A stretch of 64,000 nucleotides of DNA from Actinomycetes bacterium. GTDB lineage: Bacteria > Actinomycetota > Actinomycetes > Propionibacteriales > Nocardioidaceae. Every line of letters starts with the position of its first letter. The stretch's first letter is position 1. The notes below the pieces were generated by a model. The model worked only from the letters and a program-made list of their open reading frames with translations. It was not told where the DNA came from and ran no database searches. Location of the stretch: NCBI GenBank assembly GCA_023417775.1, contig JAEZEJ010000047.1:1-64000 (forward strand), written 5' to 3'. Positions 8,418 through 16,759 of the stretch are shown here, in pieces. The translations under genes were made by a program, and so were the position numbers.

Positions 8418-9083
8418 TCAGGTGAGCCCGGCATCGTGCATGCGGATGGCGACCTGGACCCGGTTGCCCACCCCGAGCTTGGTGAAGACGTGGCCCAGAT
8501 GGACCTTGACGGTCGCCACGCTCATGTAGAGCTCGCGGGCGATCTCCGCATTCGATGCACCCCGAGCGACCGCGAGGGCCACATCGCGCTCACGTCCGGT
8601 CAGGGCCTCCACCGCGGCCCGCTCGGGCGCGCTGAGCCCATTCGATGCCACGTGACGGATGAGCTGACCGGTGACGCTGGGGGAGAGGATCGGCTCGCCG
8701 GCGGCGACGGCCCGCACGGCATCGACGATGCGCGGAGGCGGGGTGTCCTTGAGCAGGAACCCGCTGGCTCCGGCCGCGAGCGCGCGGACCACGTGCTCAT
8801 CGGCGTCGAAGGTCGTCAGGACGACGATGCGCGGCGGATCCGCGCGATCCATCAGGCGTTCGGTGGCGGTGAGACCGTCCATCACCGGCATCCGGATGTC
8901 CATCAGCACCACATCGGCGTCCTCGGCCCGTCGCAGGGCCTCGCTGCCGTCGCCGGCTTCACCGATCACCTCGACATCGGACGCGCCCCCGAGGACCATC
9001 GAGAGCCCGGCGCGCACGAGGGGGTCGTCATCGACCAGCAGGACGCGGATCGGGCCCTTCCGGCCGTCGTTCCCGGACATCAT
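8418..9083 (-). CDS. NarL/LuxR-family response regulator
   Basis: The 221-residue protein has a receiver domain (LLVDDDPLVRAGL, phosphoacceptor near Asp62 in VVLMDIRMPVMDG, KD lysine in GFLLKDTPP) and a C-terminal LuxR-type helix-turn-helix (LTGRERDVALAVARGASNAEIARELYMSVATVKVHLGHVFTKL). It is encoded after the sensor kinase with a 4-base ATGA overlap; ATG 9083 is chosen for this overlap, and GTG 9092 is an alternative. It should control transcription in response to the HisKA_3 kinase, and the divergent ABC transporter at 10354 is the natural target candidate. Confidence 0.95.
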   Translation of the reverse strand: MMSGNDGRKGPIRVLLVDDDPLVRAGLSMVLGGASDVEVIGEAGDGSEALRRAEDADVVLMDIRMPVMDGLTATERLMDRADPPRIVVLTTFDADEHVVRALAAGASGFLLKDTPPPRIVDAVRAVAAGEPILSPSVTGQLIRHVASNGLSAPERAAVEALTGRERDVALAVARGASNAEIARELYMSVATVKVHLGHVFTKLGVGNRVQVAIRMHDAGLT

Positions 9084-10246
9084 GTCCGCCACGGTAGCCG
9101 GGCGACGACCTCGAAGTGCTCGCGGTCGGTGATCGTATGCCGCAGGGTGCCCCCGACGAGCCGGACCCGCTCGGTGAGCCCGATCAGCCCGAGGCCGGCT
9201 CCGGGCGTGTCGGTGCGGATGGTCCCGATGCGCAGCGGATTGGCCACCATGACGGTCAACTCTCCCTCCTCGGCCGACGAAATCGTGACGCGCACCGTGG
9301 TGTCGGGGGCGTGTTTGCTGGCATTGGTGAGCGACTCCTGGATGACTCGGTAGGCGGCGCGTCCGACCGCGTCCGGGACCTCGTCGAGTTCGACGTCGAT
9401 CCGGGAGCTGACGTGCATGCCGCTCGCGCGGGCCTCGGCGAGTAACGCGGGGACATCGCGGGCCGTCGGCTGCGGTCGTTCGGCCGCGTCATCGGCCGAT
9501 TCGTCGCGCAGGACGCCGAGCACCTGCCGCAACTCGACGAGGGCCTCGTGCGAACTGCCCTGGATGATCTCCGCGCTGCGCCGTACCTCCTCGGGCGACA
9601 GGTCGTCGCGGAAGGCGAGCGCGCCGGCATGCAGCGACACCATCGAGATGCGGTGGGCGAGCACATCGTGCATCTCCCGGGCGATCCGGGCGCGCTCGGC
9701 GGTGCGGGCCTGCGCCACGCGTGCCGCCTGCTCGGACTCGGCGGTCTCGGCCCGGTCGACCAGGGTCCGCATCAGCTCACGCCGCGAGCCCACATACATG
9801 CCCCAGGCGATCGCGAGCGCGGTGAAGGCCGTGTTGAGTGCGAGATCGAGCAGGATCGTCGGAGCGGTGTCGCTGATGCCTCCCAGGACGCTGACGACCA
9901 TCCCGACCACGATCATGCTGATGCCGACCGGGATGACCTCACGCCATCGCCGTCGCGTCGCCACCGAGACGAGCGCCAGCATCGACGGACCGCTCAAGCT
10001 GAAGAAGACGGCCGATCCGAGGGTGATCACCAGCGCGATCGTGACCGGGAAACGCCGCCGCCAGTGCAGCAGCGCCAGGGACAGCACTCCCGCCGCGATG
10101 TCGACGGGCAGCGACCAGAGGGGGAAGGGATAGGACGGGTCGACGGCGGCCCCGATGATGACGACCGCGCTGATCGCCGATGCGAGCGCGTAACGCCACA
10201 CCTCACCCCACAGGGTCAGCGGCATCGGCGAGGTCGATCGGGGCAC
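9080..10246 (-). CDS. HisKA_3 sensor histidine kinase
   Basis: This 388-residue protein begins with about six hydrophobic membrane segments (to about residue 150) and no obvious extracellular sensor domain, followed by a dimerisation/phosphoacceptor helix (RARIAREMHDVLAHR, His193) and a HATPase domain with GAGLGLIGLTERVR as its G box. This is the DesK/NarX-like class whose partner is a NarL-type regulator, encoded just downstream. GTG 10246 is supported by TAGGCT ending six bases before it on the minus strand. With no large external domain it may sense membrane state or an ABC-transported compound, as in BceS-like or DesK systems; this is inference. Confidence 0.94.
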   Translation of the reverse strand: MPRSTSPMPLTLWGEVWRYALASAISAVVIIGAAVDPSYPFPLWSLPVDIAAGVLSLALLHWRRRFPVTIALVITLGSAVFFSLSGPSMLALVSVATRRRWREVIPVGISMIVVGMVVSVLGGISDTAPTILLDLALNTAFTALAIAWGMYVGSRRELMRTLVDRAETAESEQAARVAQARTAERARIAREMHDVLAHRISMVSLHAGALAFRDDLSPEEVRRSAEIIQGSSHEALVELRQVLGVLRDESADDAAERPQPTARDVPALLAEARASGMHVSSRIDVELDEVPDAVGRAAYRVIQESLTNASKHAPDTTVRVTISSAEEGELTVMVANPLRIGTIRTDTPGAGLGLIGLTERVRLVGGTLRHTITDREHFEVVARLPWRT

Positions 10247-10252
10247 CTGGTC

Positions 10253-10258
10253 AGCCTA
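10253..10258 (-). promoter_or_regulatory. Predicted leaderless -10 of the sensor kinase operon
   Basis: On the minus strand TAGGCT is followed by GACCAG and the GTG start at 10246. It faces the ABC transporter promoter across a region of about 100 bases that contains an 8-bp inverted repeat. Confidence 0.55.
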
Positions 10259-10280
10259 CGGTTCCGATCGGTGACATCAC

Positions 10281-10306
10281 CTACGACTGTCGGCCAGAAG
10301 TCGTAG
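10281..10306. promoter_or_regulatory. Inverted repeat CTACGACT-N10-AGTCGTAG between kinase and ABC genes
   Basis: Arms 10281-10288 and 10299-10306 are perfect complements separated by ten bases. It lies between the divergent sensor-kinase and ABC-transporter promoters, so it could be the response-regulator site. However, 13 bases of it (CGGCCAGAAGTCG) also occur in the right arm of the large palindrome at 33274-33296, so it may instead be a degenerate copy of that repeat. Confidence 0.45.
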
Positions 10307-10353
10307 ACCGTCGGTGCGATGTGCTCGAGCCGCGATTCGGACAGGATGGACCC

Positions 10354-11268
10354 ATGATCACGGTTGAGAACCTGACGAAGACCTACGGCCAGTACCGTGC
10401 CGTGGACGATGTGTCGTTCGTGTGCCGTCCGGGGCAGGTCACCGGCTTCCTCGGTCCGAACGGCGCCGGCAAGTCCACCACGATGCGCATCATCGCCGGC
10501 CTGACGGTCGCCGATTCCGGCAGCGCCACCATCGGCGGCGTCACGTACCACGACATCCCCAACCCGGGTACGCAGGTGGGCGTCCTGCTCGACGCGTCCG
10601 CGCAGCATGCCGGACGCACCGGCCGCGAGGTGCTGACCCTCGGGGCACGGACGATGGGCCTGCCCGACAGCCGGGTCGAGGAGATGCTGGACCTGGTGAG
10701 CCTGACGCCGAGCGAGTCCAAGCGCCGCATCGGCAACTACTCGCTCGGCATGCGCCAGCGCCTGGGGATCGCCCACGCGCTGCTCGGCGACCCGAAGATC
10801 CTCATCCTCGACGAGCCCGCCAACGGCCTCGACCCCGCCGGTATCCACTGGATGCGCAGCCTGCTGCGCACCTATGCCGACCGCGGGGGCACGGTGCTGC
10901 TCTCCTCGCACCTGCTGCACGAGGTGCAGATCATCGCCGACGAGCTCATCGTCATCGGTCAGGGCCGCATCGTCGCCGAGGGCTCCAAGGAGGAGCTGCT
11001 CGCGGGCGCCGGCACCTTCGTCAAGGCGGTCGACGAGCAGCGCCTCGCGGCCGTGCTCGGCCAGGCCGGCATCGCGGCCACCCCCTCCGCCAACGGCGGC
11101 CTGCAGGCCGATAGCGATCCGGAGCAGATCGGCCGCGCCGTGTCCGGCACCGATGTCATCCTCACCGAACTGCGTCCGGCCGACGGCGCCGGTCTGGAGG
11201 AGATGTTCCTGCAGCTCACCTCCGAGACCCAGCGTGAGCAGATCCCGACCCAAGGAGCCTCGGCATGA
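10354..11268 (+). CDS. ABC transporter ATP-binding protein (exporter type)
   Basis: The 304-residue ATPase has Walker A GPNGAGKST, the ABC signature YSLGMRQRLGIA, Walker B ILILDEPANGLDPAG and the switch histidine region LLSSHLLHEV. It resembles the CcmA/BcrA-like ATPases that pair with a six-span permease and often export lipids or antimicrobial compounds. ATG 10354 follows a CAGGAT hexamer by six bases. The C-terminal 90 residues are an extension typical of this subfamily. A 28-codon relay ORF links it to its permease; the divergent two-component system probably controls it. Confidence 0.93.
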   Translation: MITVENLTKTYGQYRAVDDVSFVCRPGQVTGFLGPNGAGKSTTMRIIAGLTVADSGSATIGGVTYHDIPNPGTQVGVLLDASAQHAGRTGREVLTLGARTMGLPDSRVEEMLDLVSLTPSESKRRIGNYSLGMRQRLGIAHALLGDPKILILDEPANGLDPAGIHWMRSLLRTYADRGGTVLLSSHLLHEVQIIADELIVIGQGRIVAEGSKEELLAGAGTFVKAVDEQRLAAVLGQAGIAATPSANGGLQADSDPEQIGRAVSGTDVILTELRPADGAGLEEMFLQLTSETQREQIPTQGASA

Positions 11269-11351
11269 GCGAGCGTCAGCGAGTGAGTCATCGACGGGGT
11301 GTCATGCCGGCGCCTCGCTACGGTCTTCTTTTCTGTGAGGTGGCGGCATGA
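11265..11351 (+). CDS. 28-codon relay ORF bridging the two ABC genes (MIRU-like)
   Basis: This small frame starts at an ATG that overlaps the ATPase stop (ATGA at 11265-11268) and stops at a TGA that overlaps the permease start (ATGA at 11348-11351). AAGGAG lies 8 bases before its start and GAGGTG lies before the permease. The ten bases CGGCATGAGC occur at both ends (11261-11270 and 11344-11353) as an exact direct repeat. The predicted peptide begins MSERQRVSHRRG and has no recognisable domain. The arrangement matches mycobacterial MIRUs, which insert at coupled ATGA junctions and keep translation running through them. It could be translated as a coupling device without the peptide itself mattering. 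Confidence 0.55.
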   Translation: MSERQRVSHRRGVMPAPRYGLLFCEVAA

Positions 11352-12172
11352 GCACGATGACCCCTGTATCGATCGACACGGATCGGCCCGGCGTCCCCTT
11401 CGGTCGCCTGGCCCGGGTCGAGATCCGCAAGATGCTCGACACCCGCGCGGGTCGTTGGCTGCTGATCATCACCGGCGTCCTGCTGGCGATCACGATGGCC
11501 ATCGTGCTGCTCGTCATCGGGCTGAACGACAACCTCTCCATCGGCGCGCAGGGCATGAGCGATGCGATGACCGTCCCGCTGTCGATGCTGCTGCCGGTCT
11601 TCGCGATCACGACGGTCACCGGCGAATGGGGGCAGCGCACGCACCTCGTGTCGTTCACCCTCGAACCGCGCCGGCTCCGGGTGATCGCGGCCAAGCTCGT
11701 CGCGGTGCTCGTGCTGGCGCTCGGCACCATCGTGGTGGCGATCGTGCTCGGCGTCATCGGCAATCTGATCGCCGCCTCGATCGGCGGCTATGACCCGATC
11801 TGGAACCTCGACGTCTCCGATCTGCTGTGGACCGTCGGTCTCCAGCTGGCCTTCTTCGGCATGGCCTTCGCGCTGGCGATGCTCTTCCTCAGCACGCCGG
11901 TCGCCGTGGTGATCTTCTACGCGGTCGCGCTGATCCTGCCGCAGATGGTGTATTCGATCCTCTACGGCGTGTTCGACTGGGCCCGCGACCTCATCCCGTG
12001 GGTCGACATGAACTATGCGGCGATGCCGCTCATGACCGGTCAGGGGATGTTGGGCGAGAACATCGACGTCGGAGCCTTGGAGTGGGTGCGCTTCGTCTTC
12101 ACCCTCGTGCTCTGGATCGGCATCCCGGCGACGATCGGTCTGCGTCGTATCGCCCGGAGCGAGGTCAAGTAG
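11348..12172 (+). CDS. ABC transporter permease
   Basis: The 274-residue protein starts with a short cytoplasmic stretch (VEIRKMLDTRAGRWLL, typical of ABC-2 type permeases) and has six hydrophobic spans: about residues 35-60, 80-100, 120-150, 160-185, 195-220 and 240-262. It should form the membrane channel for the ATPase encoded just before it. The stop is TAG. The substrate is unknown; the gene's partner and the divergent DesK/NarL-type system suggest export of a membrane-active compound, which is inference. Confidence 0.9.
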   Translation: MSTMTPVSIDTDRPGVPFGRLARVEIRKMLDTRAGRWLLIITGVLLAITMAIVLLVIGLNDNLSIGAQGMSDAMTVPLSMLLPVFAITTVTGEWGQRTHLVSFTLEPRRLRVIAAKLVAVLVLALGTIVVAIVLGVIGNLIAASIGGYDPIWNLDVSDLLWTVGLQLAFFGMAFALAMLFLSTPVAVVIFYAVALILPQMVYSILYGVFDWARDLIPWVDMNYAAMPLMTGQGMLGENIDVGALEWVRFVFTLVLWIGIPATIGLRRIARSEVK

Positions 12173-12199
12173 TCACGTCCTAGTGCGAGAATGGGCGGC

Positions 12200-13408
12200 A
12201 TGCGTCGAACGCGTGTCGCCCTTCTCGGCTCTACCGGCTCCATCGGCACCCAGGCCCTCGAGGTCATCGCGGCGAACCGCGATCGCTTCGAGGTTGTCGG
12301 CCTGGCGGCCGGTGGCGGCGATCCCAGGCTGCTGGCCCGTCAGGCGCTCGAATTCGACGTGCCGCTGGTGAGCGTCGCGCGGGGCAGCGCGGCCGAGGAT
12401 GTGCAGCTCGCGCTCTACGCCGAGGCGCAGCGCCGCGGCTGGTCCGCGGGGGATCTGCGGATCCCGCGACTGCTGGTCGGGCCCGATGCGGCCACCGAGG
12501 TGGCCCGTGCCGACAGCGATGTCGTCCTCAACGGCATGACCGGAGCGGTGGGCCTGCGGCCCACGCTCGCGGCCCTGGAGGCCGGGCGCACGCTCGCCCT
12601 GGCCAATAAGGAGTCGCTCATCATCGGCGGGCCTCTGGTCAAGGAGCTCGCGGTTCCGGGCCAGATCGTGCCGGTCGACTCCGAGCACTCCGCCCTCGCG
12701 CAGGCTCTCCGCGGCGAACGCGTCGAGGACGTCCGTCGGCTATTGGTGACCGCCAGCGGCGGGCCCTTCCGCGGGCGCACACGCGAGGAGCTGGCCGAGG
12801 TCACCCCGGAACAGGCCATGGCGCACCCCACGTGGGACATGGGTCCGGTCATCACCATCAACTCCGCGACCCTGGTCAACAAGGGACTGGAGGTCATCGA
12901 GGCCCATCTGCTCTTCGACATCGGCTTCGACCGCATCGATGTCGTAGTCCATCCCTCCTCGGTCGTGCATTCCATGGTGGAGTTCGTCGACGGCTCGACC
13001 ATGGTGCAGGCCTCCCCGCCCGATATGCGGCTGCCGATCGCGCTCGGCCTCACCTGGCCGGCTCGTCTGCCCGGGGCCGCGGCCCCGTGCGACTGGACGC
13101 GGCCGACCTCGTGGGACTTCTTCCCGCTCGACGACACCGCTTTTCCCGCCGTGACCCTCGCACGTCGCGCGGGCGAGTTCGGGCGTACCGCGCCGGCGGT
13201 GTTCAACGCCGCCAATGAGGTCTGCGTCGATGCCTTCGTCGCCGGGAACTTGGACTTCCTGGGCATCGTTGACACGGTGGGCGAGGTGCTCGACGAGCAT
13301 CTGTCCGATCCGGACGCGGCCCATGACGACCTCACGCTCGATCGTGTGCTCGCCGCCGATACGGCGGCCCGCGAACGGGCGACGGACCTGGTGGAGCGAC
13401 GACGATGA
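12200..13408 (+). CDS. dxr: 1-deoxy-D-xylulose 5-phosphate reductoisomerase
   Basis: Dxr converts DXP to 2-C-methyl-D-erythritol 4-phosphate with NADPH, the committed step of the MEP isoprenoid pathway. The 402-residue protein has the nucleotide-binding start VALLGSTGSIGTQALEV, the conserved NKESLIIGG, the metal/substrate region VDSEHSAL and the C-terminal NAANEVCVDAF. ATG 12200 is preferred to ATG 12191 because GAGAAT at 12187-12192 ends 7 bases before it and contains the upstream ATG. The stop overlaps rseP by 4 bases, and ispG follows, so two MEP genes sandwich the protease. Confidence 0.97.
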   Translation: MRRTRVALLGSTGSIGTQALEVIAANRDRFEVVGLAAGGGDPRLLARQALEFDVPLVSVARGSAAEDVQLALYAEAQRRGWSAGDLRIPRLLVGPDAATEVARADSDVVLNGMTGAVGLRPTLAALEAGRTLALANKESLIIGGPLVKELAVPGQIVPVDSEHSALAQALRGERVEDVRRLLVTASGGPFRGRTREELAEVTPEQAMAHPTWDMGPVITINSATLVNKGLEVIEAHLLFDIGFDRIDVVVHPSSVVHSMVEFVDGSTMVQASPPDMRLPIALGLTWPARLPGAAAPCDWTRPTSWDFFPLDDTAFPAVTLARRAGEFGRTAPAVFNAANEVCVDAFVAGNLDFLGIVDTVGEVLDEHLSDPDAAHDDLTLDRVLAADTAARERATDLVERRR

Positions 13409-14700
13409 CCGCAGTGATCTTCACGCTCGGCGTGGTGGTGTTCCTGCTCGGAGTGGCCACGTCGATCGCGCTGCACGAGCTCGGGCACATGTGGCCCGCC
13501 AAGAAGTTCGGCGTGAAGGTCACCCAGTTCTTCGTCGGCTTCGGACGCACGGTGTGGTCGTTCAAGCGCGGCGAGACCGAGTACGGGCTCAAGGCGATAC
13601 CGCTCGGCGGGTACGTCAAGCTCGTCGGCATGCTGCCGCCGCAGAAGGACGACCCGGAGCACGCCCGCACATCCAATACCGGCCTGTTCACGCAGTTGGC
13701 CCGCGACGCCCGAGAACTCGAATACGAGACGGTCACGGTCGAGGACCAGGACCGGCTGTTCTACCGGCGGCCGTGGTGGCAGAAGGTCATCGTCATGGCC
13801 GGCGGGCCGACGGTCAACCTGCTCATCGCGGTCGTGCTGTTCTCGATCTCCTTCATGGGCTTCGGCGTCGCCGTGCCGACCACCACGGTGGCTCAGGTCT
13901 CCGACTGCGCGATCACCGATGCCGAGGCCGGTCGCGCCTGTACCGACGCGGACCCGGTCACGCCCGCCAAGCTCGCCGGTCTCGAGCCGGGCGATGAGAT
14001 CACCTCGTTCGATGGGGAGCCGGTGACCTCCTGGGATCAGCTGAGCACCCTCATCCGCGGCAACGGCGACCAGGAGGCCGAGATCGGCTTCGTGCGCGAC
14101 GGAGCCGAGACCACGGTCGACGTCCGTACCTCGGTGCTCGCCCGAGCCGCTCTGGACGATCCCGACCGGGTCGAGGACGTCGGCTTCCTCGGCGTGGTCC
14201 CGCTGCAGACGGTCGAACGACAGGGACCGGGATTCGTCATCGAGGAGACCGGTCGCGTGATCGGGCTGACGGCGCAGGCCGTCGTGCACCTGCCCGTGCG
14301 CATGGTCGATGTCGTGCGGGCGGCTCTGGGCGCCGAGCGTGGACAGGACACCCCGATCAGCATCGTCGGCGCGAGCCGGGTCGCGGGTGAGCTCGTCACC
14401 ACCGATCAGCCGACCGTGGCGGTCGCCGCGCAGCGGCTCATCATGCTGCTCGCCGGGCTGAACCTCTTCCTCTGGCTGTTCAACCTGATCCCGCTGCTCC
14501 CGCTCGACGGCGGGCACATCGCCGGCGCCCTGTGGGAGGCGATCAGGAGGGGCTGGGCGCGGCTGCGGGGACGGCCCGATCCGGGCTATGTCGATGTCGC
14601 CAAGATGCTGCCCGTGGCCTACGTGGTTGGCTCGCTCCTTATCATCATGGGTGTGGTCTTGATCTTCGCTGACATCGTCAATCCGGTGAGGCTCTCATGA
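13405..14700 (+). CDS. rseP: RIP metalloprotease RseP/Rip1 (site-2 protease)
   Basis: Site-2 proteases cut anti-sigma factors and other substrates inside the membrane. The 431-residue protein carries the zinc motif H24-ELG-H28 in the first span, the GGYVKLVGM loop, a PDZ domain around residues 180-255 (AKLAGLEPGDEITSFDG) and the C-terminal LPLDGGH motif near residue 366 giving the third zinc ligand. ATG overlaps dxr (ATGA), and the stop overlaps ispG the same way. The dxr-rseP-ispG order is standard in Actinobacteria; in mycobacteria the homologue Rip1 controls several sigma factors and cell-envelope lipids. Confidence 0.95.
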   Translation: MTAVIFTLGVVVFLLGVATSIALHELGHMWPAKKFGVKVTQFFVGFGRTVWSFKRGETEYGLKAIPLGGYVKLVGMLPPQKDDPEHARTSNTGLFTQLARDARELEYETVTVEDQDRLFYRRPWWQKVIVMAGGPTVNLLIAVVLFSISFMGFGVAVPTTTVAQVSDCAITDAEAGRACTDADPVTPAKLAGLEPGDEITSFDGEPVTSWDQLSTLIRGNGDQEAEIGFVRDGAETTVDVRTSVLARAALDDPDRVEDVGFLGVVPLQTVERQGPGFVIEETGRVIGLTAQAVVHLPVRMVDVVRAALGAERGQDTPISIVGASRVAGELVTTDQPTVAVAAQRLIMLLAGLNLFLWLFNLIPLLPLDGGHIAGALWEAIRRGWARLRGRPDPGYVDVAKMLPVAYVVGSLLIIMGVVLIFADIVNPVRLS

Positions 14701-15854
14701 CGGGCGTACCTGTCTCGCTCGGCATGCCGGAGGCTCCCGCGCCCGTCCTCGCCCCCCGCCGCGCCTCGCGCAAGATCAACGTCGGGACGGTCGAGGTGGG
14801 CGGCGATGCGCCGATCTCGGTGCAGTCGATGACCACGACGCTCACCTCGGATGTCAACTCCACGCTGCAGCAGATCGCCGAGCTCACCGCGGCGGGATGC
14901 GACATCGTCCGTGTCGCCTGCCCGAGCCAGGATGACGCCGAGGCGCTCCCGGCGATCGCGCGGAAGTCGCAGATCCCGGTGATCGCCGATATCCACTTCC
15001 AGCCCAAGTACGTCTTCGCGGCGATCGATGCCGGCTGTGCCGCGGTGCGGGTCAATCCCGGCAATATCCGCAAGTTCGACGATCAGGTCGGCGCCATCGC
15101 CAAGGCAGCGTCCGAGGCGGGCGTCTCGCTGCGCATCGGCGTCAACGCCGGCTCGCTGGACAAGCGGCTGCTGGAGAAGTACGGCAAGGCGACTCCCGAG
15201 GCTCTCGTCGAGTCGGCGGTCTGGGAGGCCTCGCTGTTCGAGGAGCACGACTTCCACGACTTCAAGATCTCGGTCAAGCACAACGACCCGGTCGTCATGG
15301 TGAAGGCCTATGAGCTGCTCGCCGAGCGCGGGGACTGGCCCTTGCACCTCGGCGTCACGGAGGCCGGCCCCGCCTTCCAGGGCACGATCAAGAGCGCCAC
15401 GGCCTTCGGCGCGCTGCTCAGCAAGGGCATCGGCGACACCATCCGGGTCTCGTTGTCCGCGCCGCCGGTCGAGGAGGTCAAGGTCGGCCTGCAGATCCTC
15501 GAATCGCTCAACCTGCGACCGCGCCGCCTGGAGATCGTCTCCTGTCCCTCGTGCGGTCGCGCGCAGGTCGACGTCTACAAGCTCGCCGACGAGGTCACCG
15601 CCGGACTGGACGGGCTCGAGGTGCCGCTGCGCGTCGCCGTGATGGGCTGCGTCGTCAACGGTCCGGGTGAGGCCCGCGAGGCCGACCTCGGGGTCGCCTC
15701 CGGCAATGGCAAGGGGCAGATCTTCGTCAAGGGCGAGGTCATCAAGACCGTCCCGGAGAGCAAGATCGTCGAGACGCTCATCGAGGAGGCCATGCGCATC
15801 GCCGAGGGCATGGAGCCCGAGGAGGGCGCCGAAGCCTCGGTCACCGTCAGCTGA
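14697..15854 (+). CDS. ispG: 4-hydroxy-3-methylbut-2-en-1-yl diphosphate synthase
   Basis: IspG (GcpE) reduces MEcPP to HMBPP using a [4Fe-4S] cluster, the penultimate MEP-pathway step. The 385-residue protein shows the TIM-barrel start VQSMTTTLTSDVNSTL, DIHFQPKYVFAAIDAG and VRVNPGNI, and the cluster ligands in SCPSCGR (near residues 283-286) and GCVVNGPGE (near 318). The start ATG overlaps the rseP stop by four bases, so dxr, rseP and ispG are translationally coupled. Length and motifs are normal. Confidence 0.97.
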   Translation: MTGVPVSLGMPEAPAPVLAPRRASRKINVGTVEVGGDAPISVQSMTTTLTSDVNSTLQQIAELTAAGCDIVRVACPSQDDAEALPAIARKSQIPVIADIHFQPKYVFAAIDAGCAAVRVNPGNIRKFDDQVGAIAKAASEAGVSLRIGVNAGSLDKRLLEKYGKATPEALVESAVWEASLFEEHDFHDFKISVKHNDPVVMVKAYELLAERGDWPLHLGVTEAGPAFQGTIKSATAFGALLSKGIGDTIRVSLSAPPVEEVKVGLQILESLNLRPRRLEIVSCPSCGRAQVDVYKLADEVTAGLDGLEVPLRVAVMGCVVNGPGEAREADLGVASGNGKGQIFVKGEVIKTVPESKIVETLIEEAMRIAEGMEPEEGAEASVTVS

Positions 15855-15883
15855 CGGTCGCCATCGCCGTGACGATCCGCTGC

Positions 15884-15889
15884 TAGGCT
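15884..15889 (+). promoter_or_regulatory. Predicted leaderless -10 of the DUF4081 GNAT gene
   Basis: TAGGCT followed by seven bases and ATG 15897; there is no ribosome binding site. It gives the acetyltransferase its own promoter, 43 bases after ispG. Confidence 0.5.
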
Positions 15890-15896
15890 CCGATCC

Positions 15897-16748
15897 ATGA
15901 CCGAGGTGGCCGCAGGAGCGTCGCACGTCCGGTCCCTGGTACGCCACGACCTGCCGAAGCTGCTCGAGCTCCTGGACCGCGACCCGCTCGCCAATGTCTT
16001 CGTCCGACACCGCGTCGCGGCCGCGGGCATCGACCAGCGCTGGCTCGGTGCCCAGATCTGGGGATATTTCGAGGGCGAACAGCTCGTCTCGGCGTGCCAT
16101 GTCGGGGCCAATGTCGTGCCGGTGGAGGCGACGGCCGAGGCCGTCGAGGCCTTCGCCGAGCGACTGGTGAGGCGCGAGGCGCGCTCACGTTCCCTCGTCG
16201 GGCCGGCGGAGGTGATCGCCCCGCTGTGGCGACGGTTGCGGCCCACCTGGGGACCCGCCCGGTCGGAGCGACTCGATCAGCCCTTCCTCGTCCTCGAACA
16301 GGACAGCCGACTGGACCCCGATGCCCGGGTGCGTCCGGTCGCGATGGACGAGCTGGACGTGCTCTTCCCGGCCAGTGTCGCCATGTTCACCGAAGAGGTC
16401 GGCATCGATCCGACGATCGGTGATCGCGGCGGATATCGAGCCCGCGTCGCGCAGCTCATCGCCGAGGGGTGCGCGTATGCGATCGTCGAGGACGATCAGG
16501 TGATCTTCAAGACCGAGGTGGGTGCGCACACGCACGCCGCCTGCCAGCTGCAGGGCGTCTGGGTCGCCCCACGGCGACGTGGCGAGGGACTGTCCGAGCC
16601 GGCCCTCGCCGGGGTGGTCCACCGGGCGCGCCGCAGCTTCGCCCCGGCCGTCACCCTGTACGTCAACGACTACAACACCGCGGCCCGCCGCCTCTATGAG
16701 CGGGTGGGCTTCCGTCAGGTGACGACCTTCGCCACCGTCTTGATGTGA
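15897..16748 (+). CDS. DUF4081 domain GNAT N-acetyltransferase
   Basis: The 283-residue protein has an N-terminal DUF4081 region (about residues 10-120; LLELLDRDPLANVFV) and a C-terminal GNAT domain (LQGVWVAPRRRGEGLS as the acetyl-CoA loop, VTLYVNDYNTAARRLYERVGF at the end). Members of this exact architecture follow ispG in most Actinobacteria, including mycobacteria. The acceptor is unknown; conserved linkage to ispG and proS suggests a housekeeping acetylation, not resistance. Confidence 0.9.
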   Translation: MTEVAAGASHVRSLVRHDLPKLLELLDRDPLANVFVRHRVAAAGIDQRWLGAQIWGYFEGEQLVSACHVGANVVPVEATAEAVEAFAERLVRREARSRSLVGPAEVIAPLWRRLRPTWGPARSERLDQPFLVLEQDSRLDPDARVRPVAMDELDVLFPASVAMFTEEVGIDPTIGDRGGYRARVAQLIAEGCAYAIVEDDQVIFKTEVGAHTHAACQLQGVWVAPRRRGEGLSEPALAGVVHRARRSFAPAVTLYVNDYNTAARRLYERVGFRQVTTFATVLM

Positions 16749-16759
16749 GAGGAACAGCG

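Noticed and set aside
11302..11763. Minus-strand frames overlapping the ABC permease
   Set aside because: They show only arginine/serine-rich shadow sequence and no start signal; the plus-strand permease has clear membrane spans.
12191..12199. ATG 12191 as the dxr start
   Set aside because: It lies inside the GAGAAT hexamer whose spacing fits ATG 12200, and Dxr family proteins begin at that second methionine (MRRTRVALLGSTGSIG).
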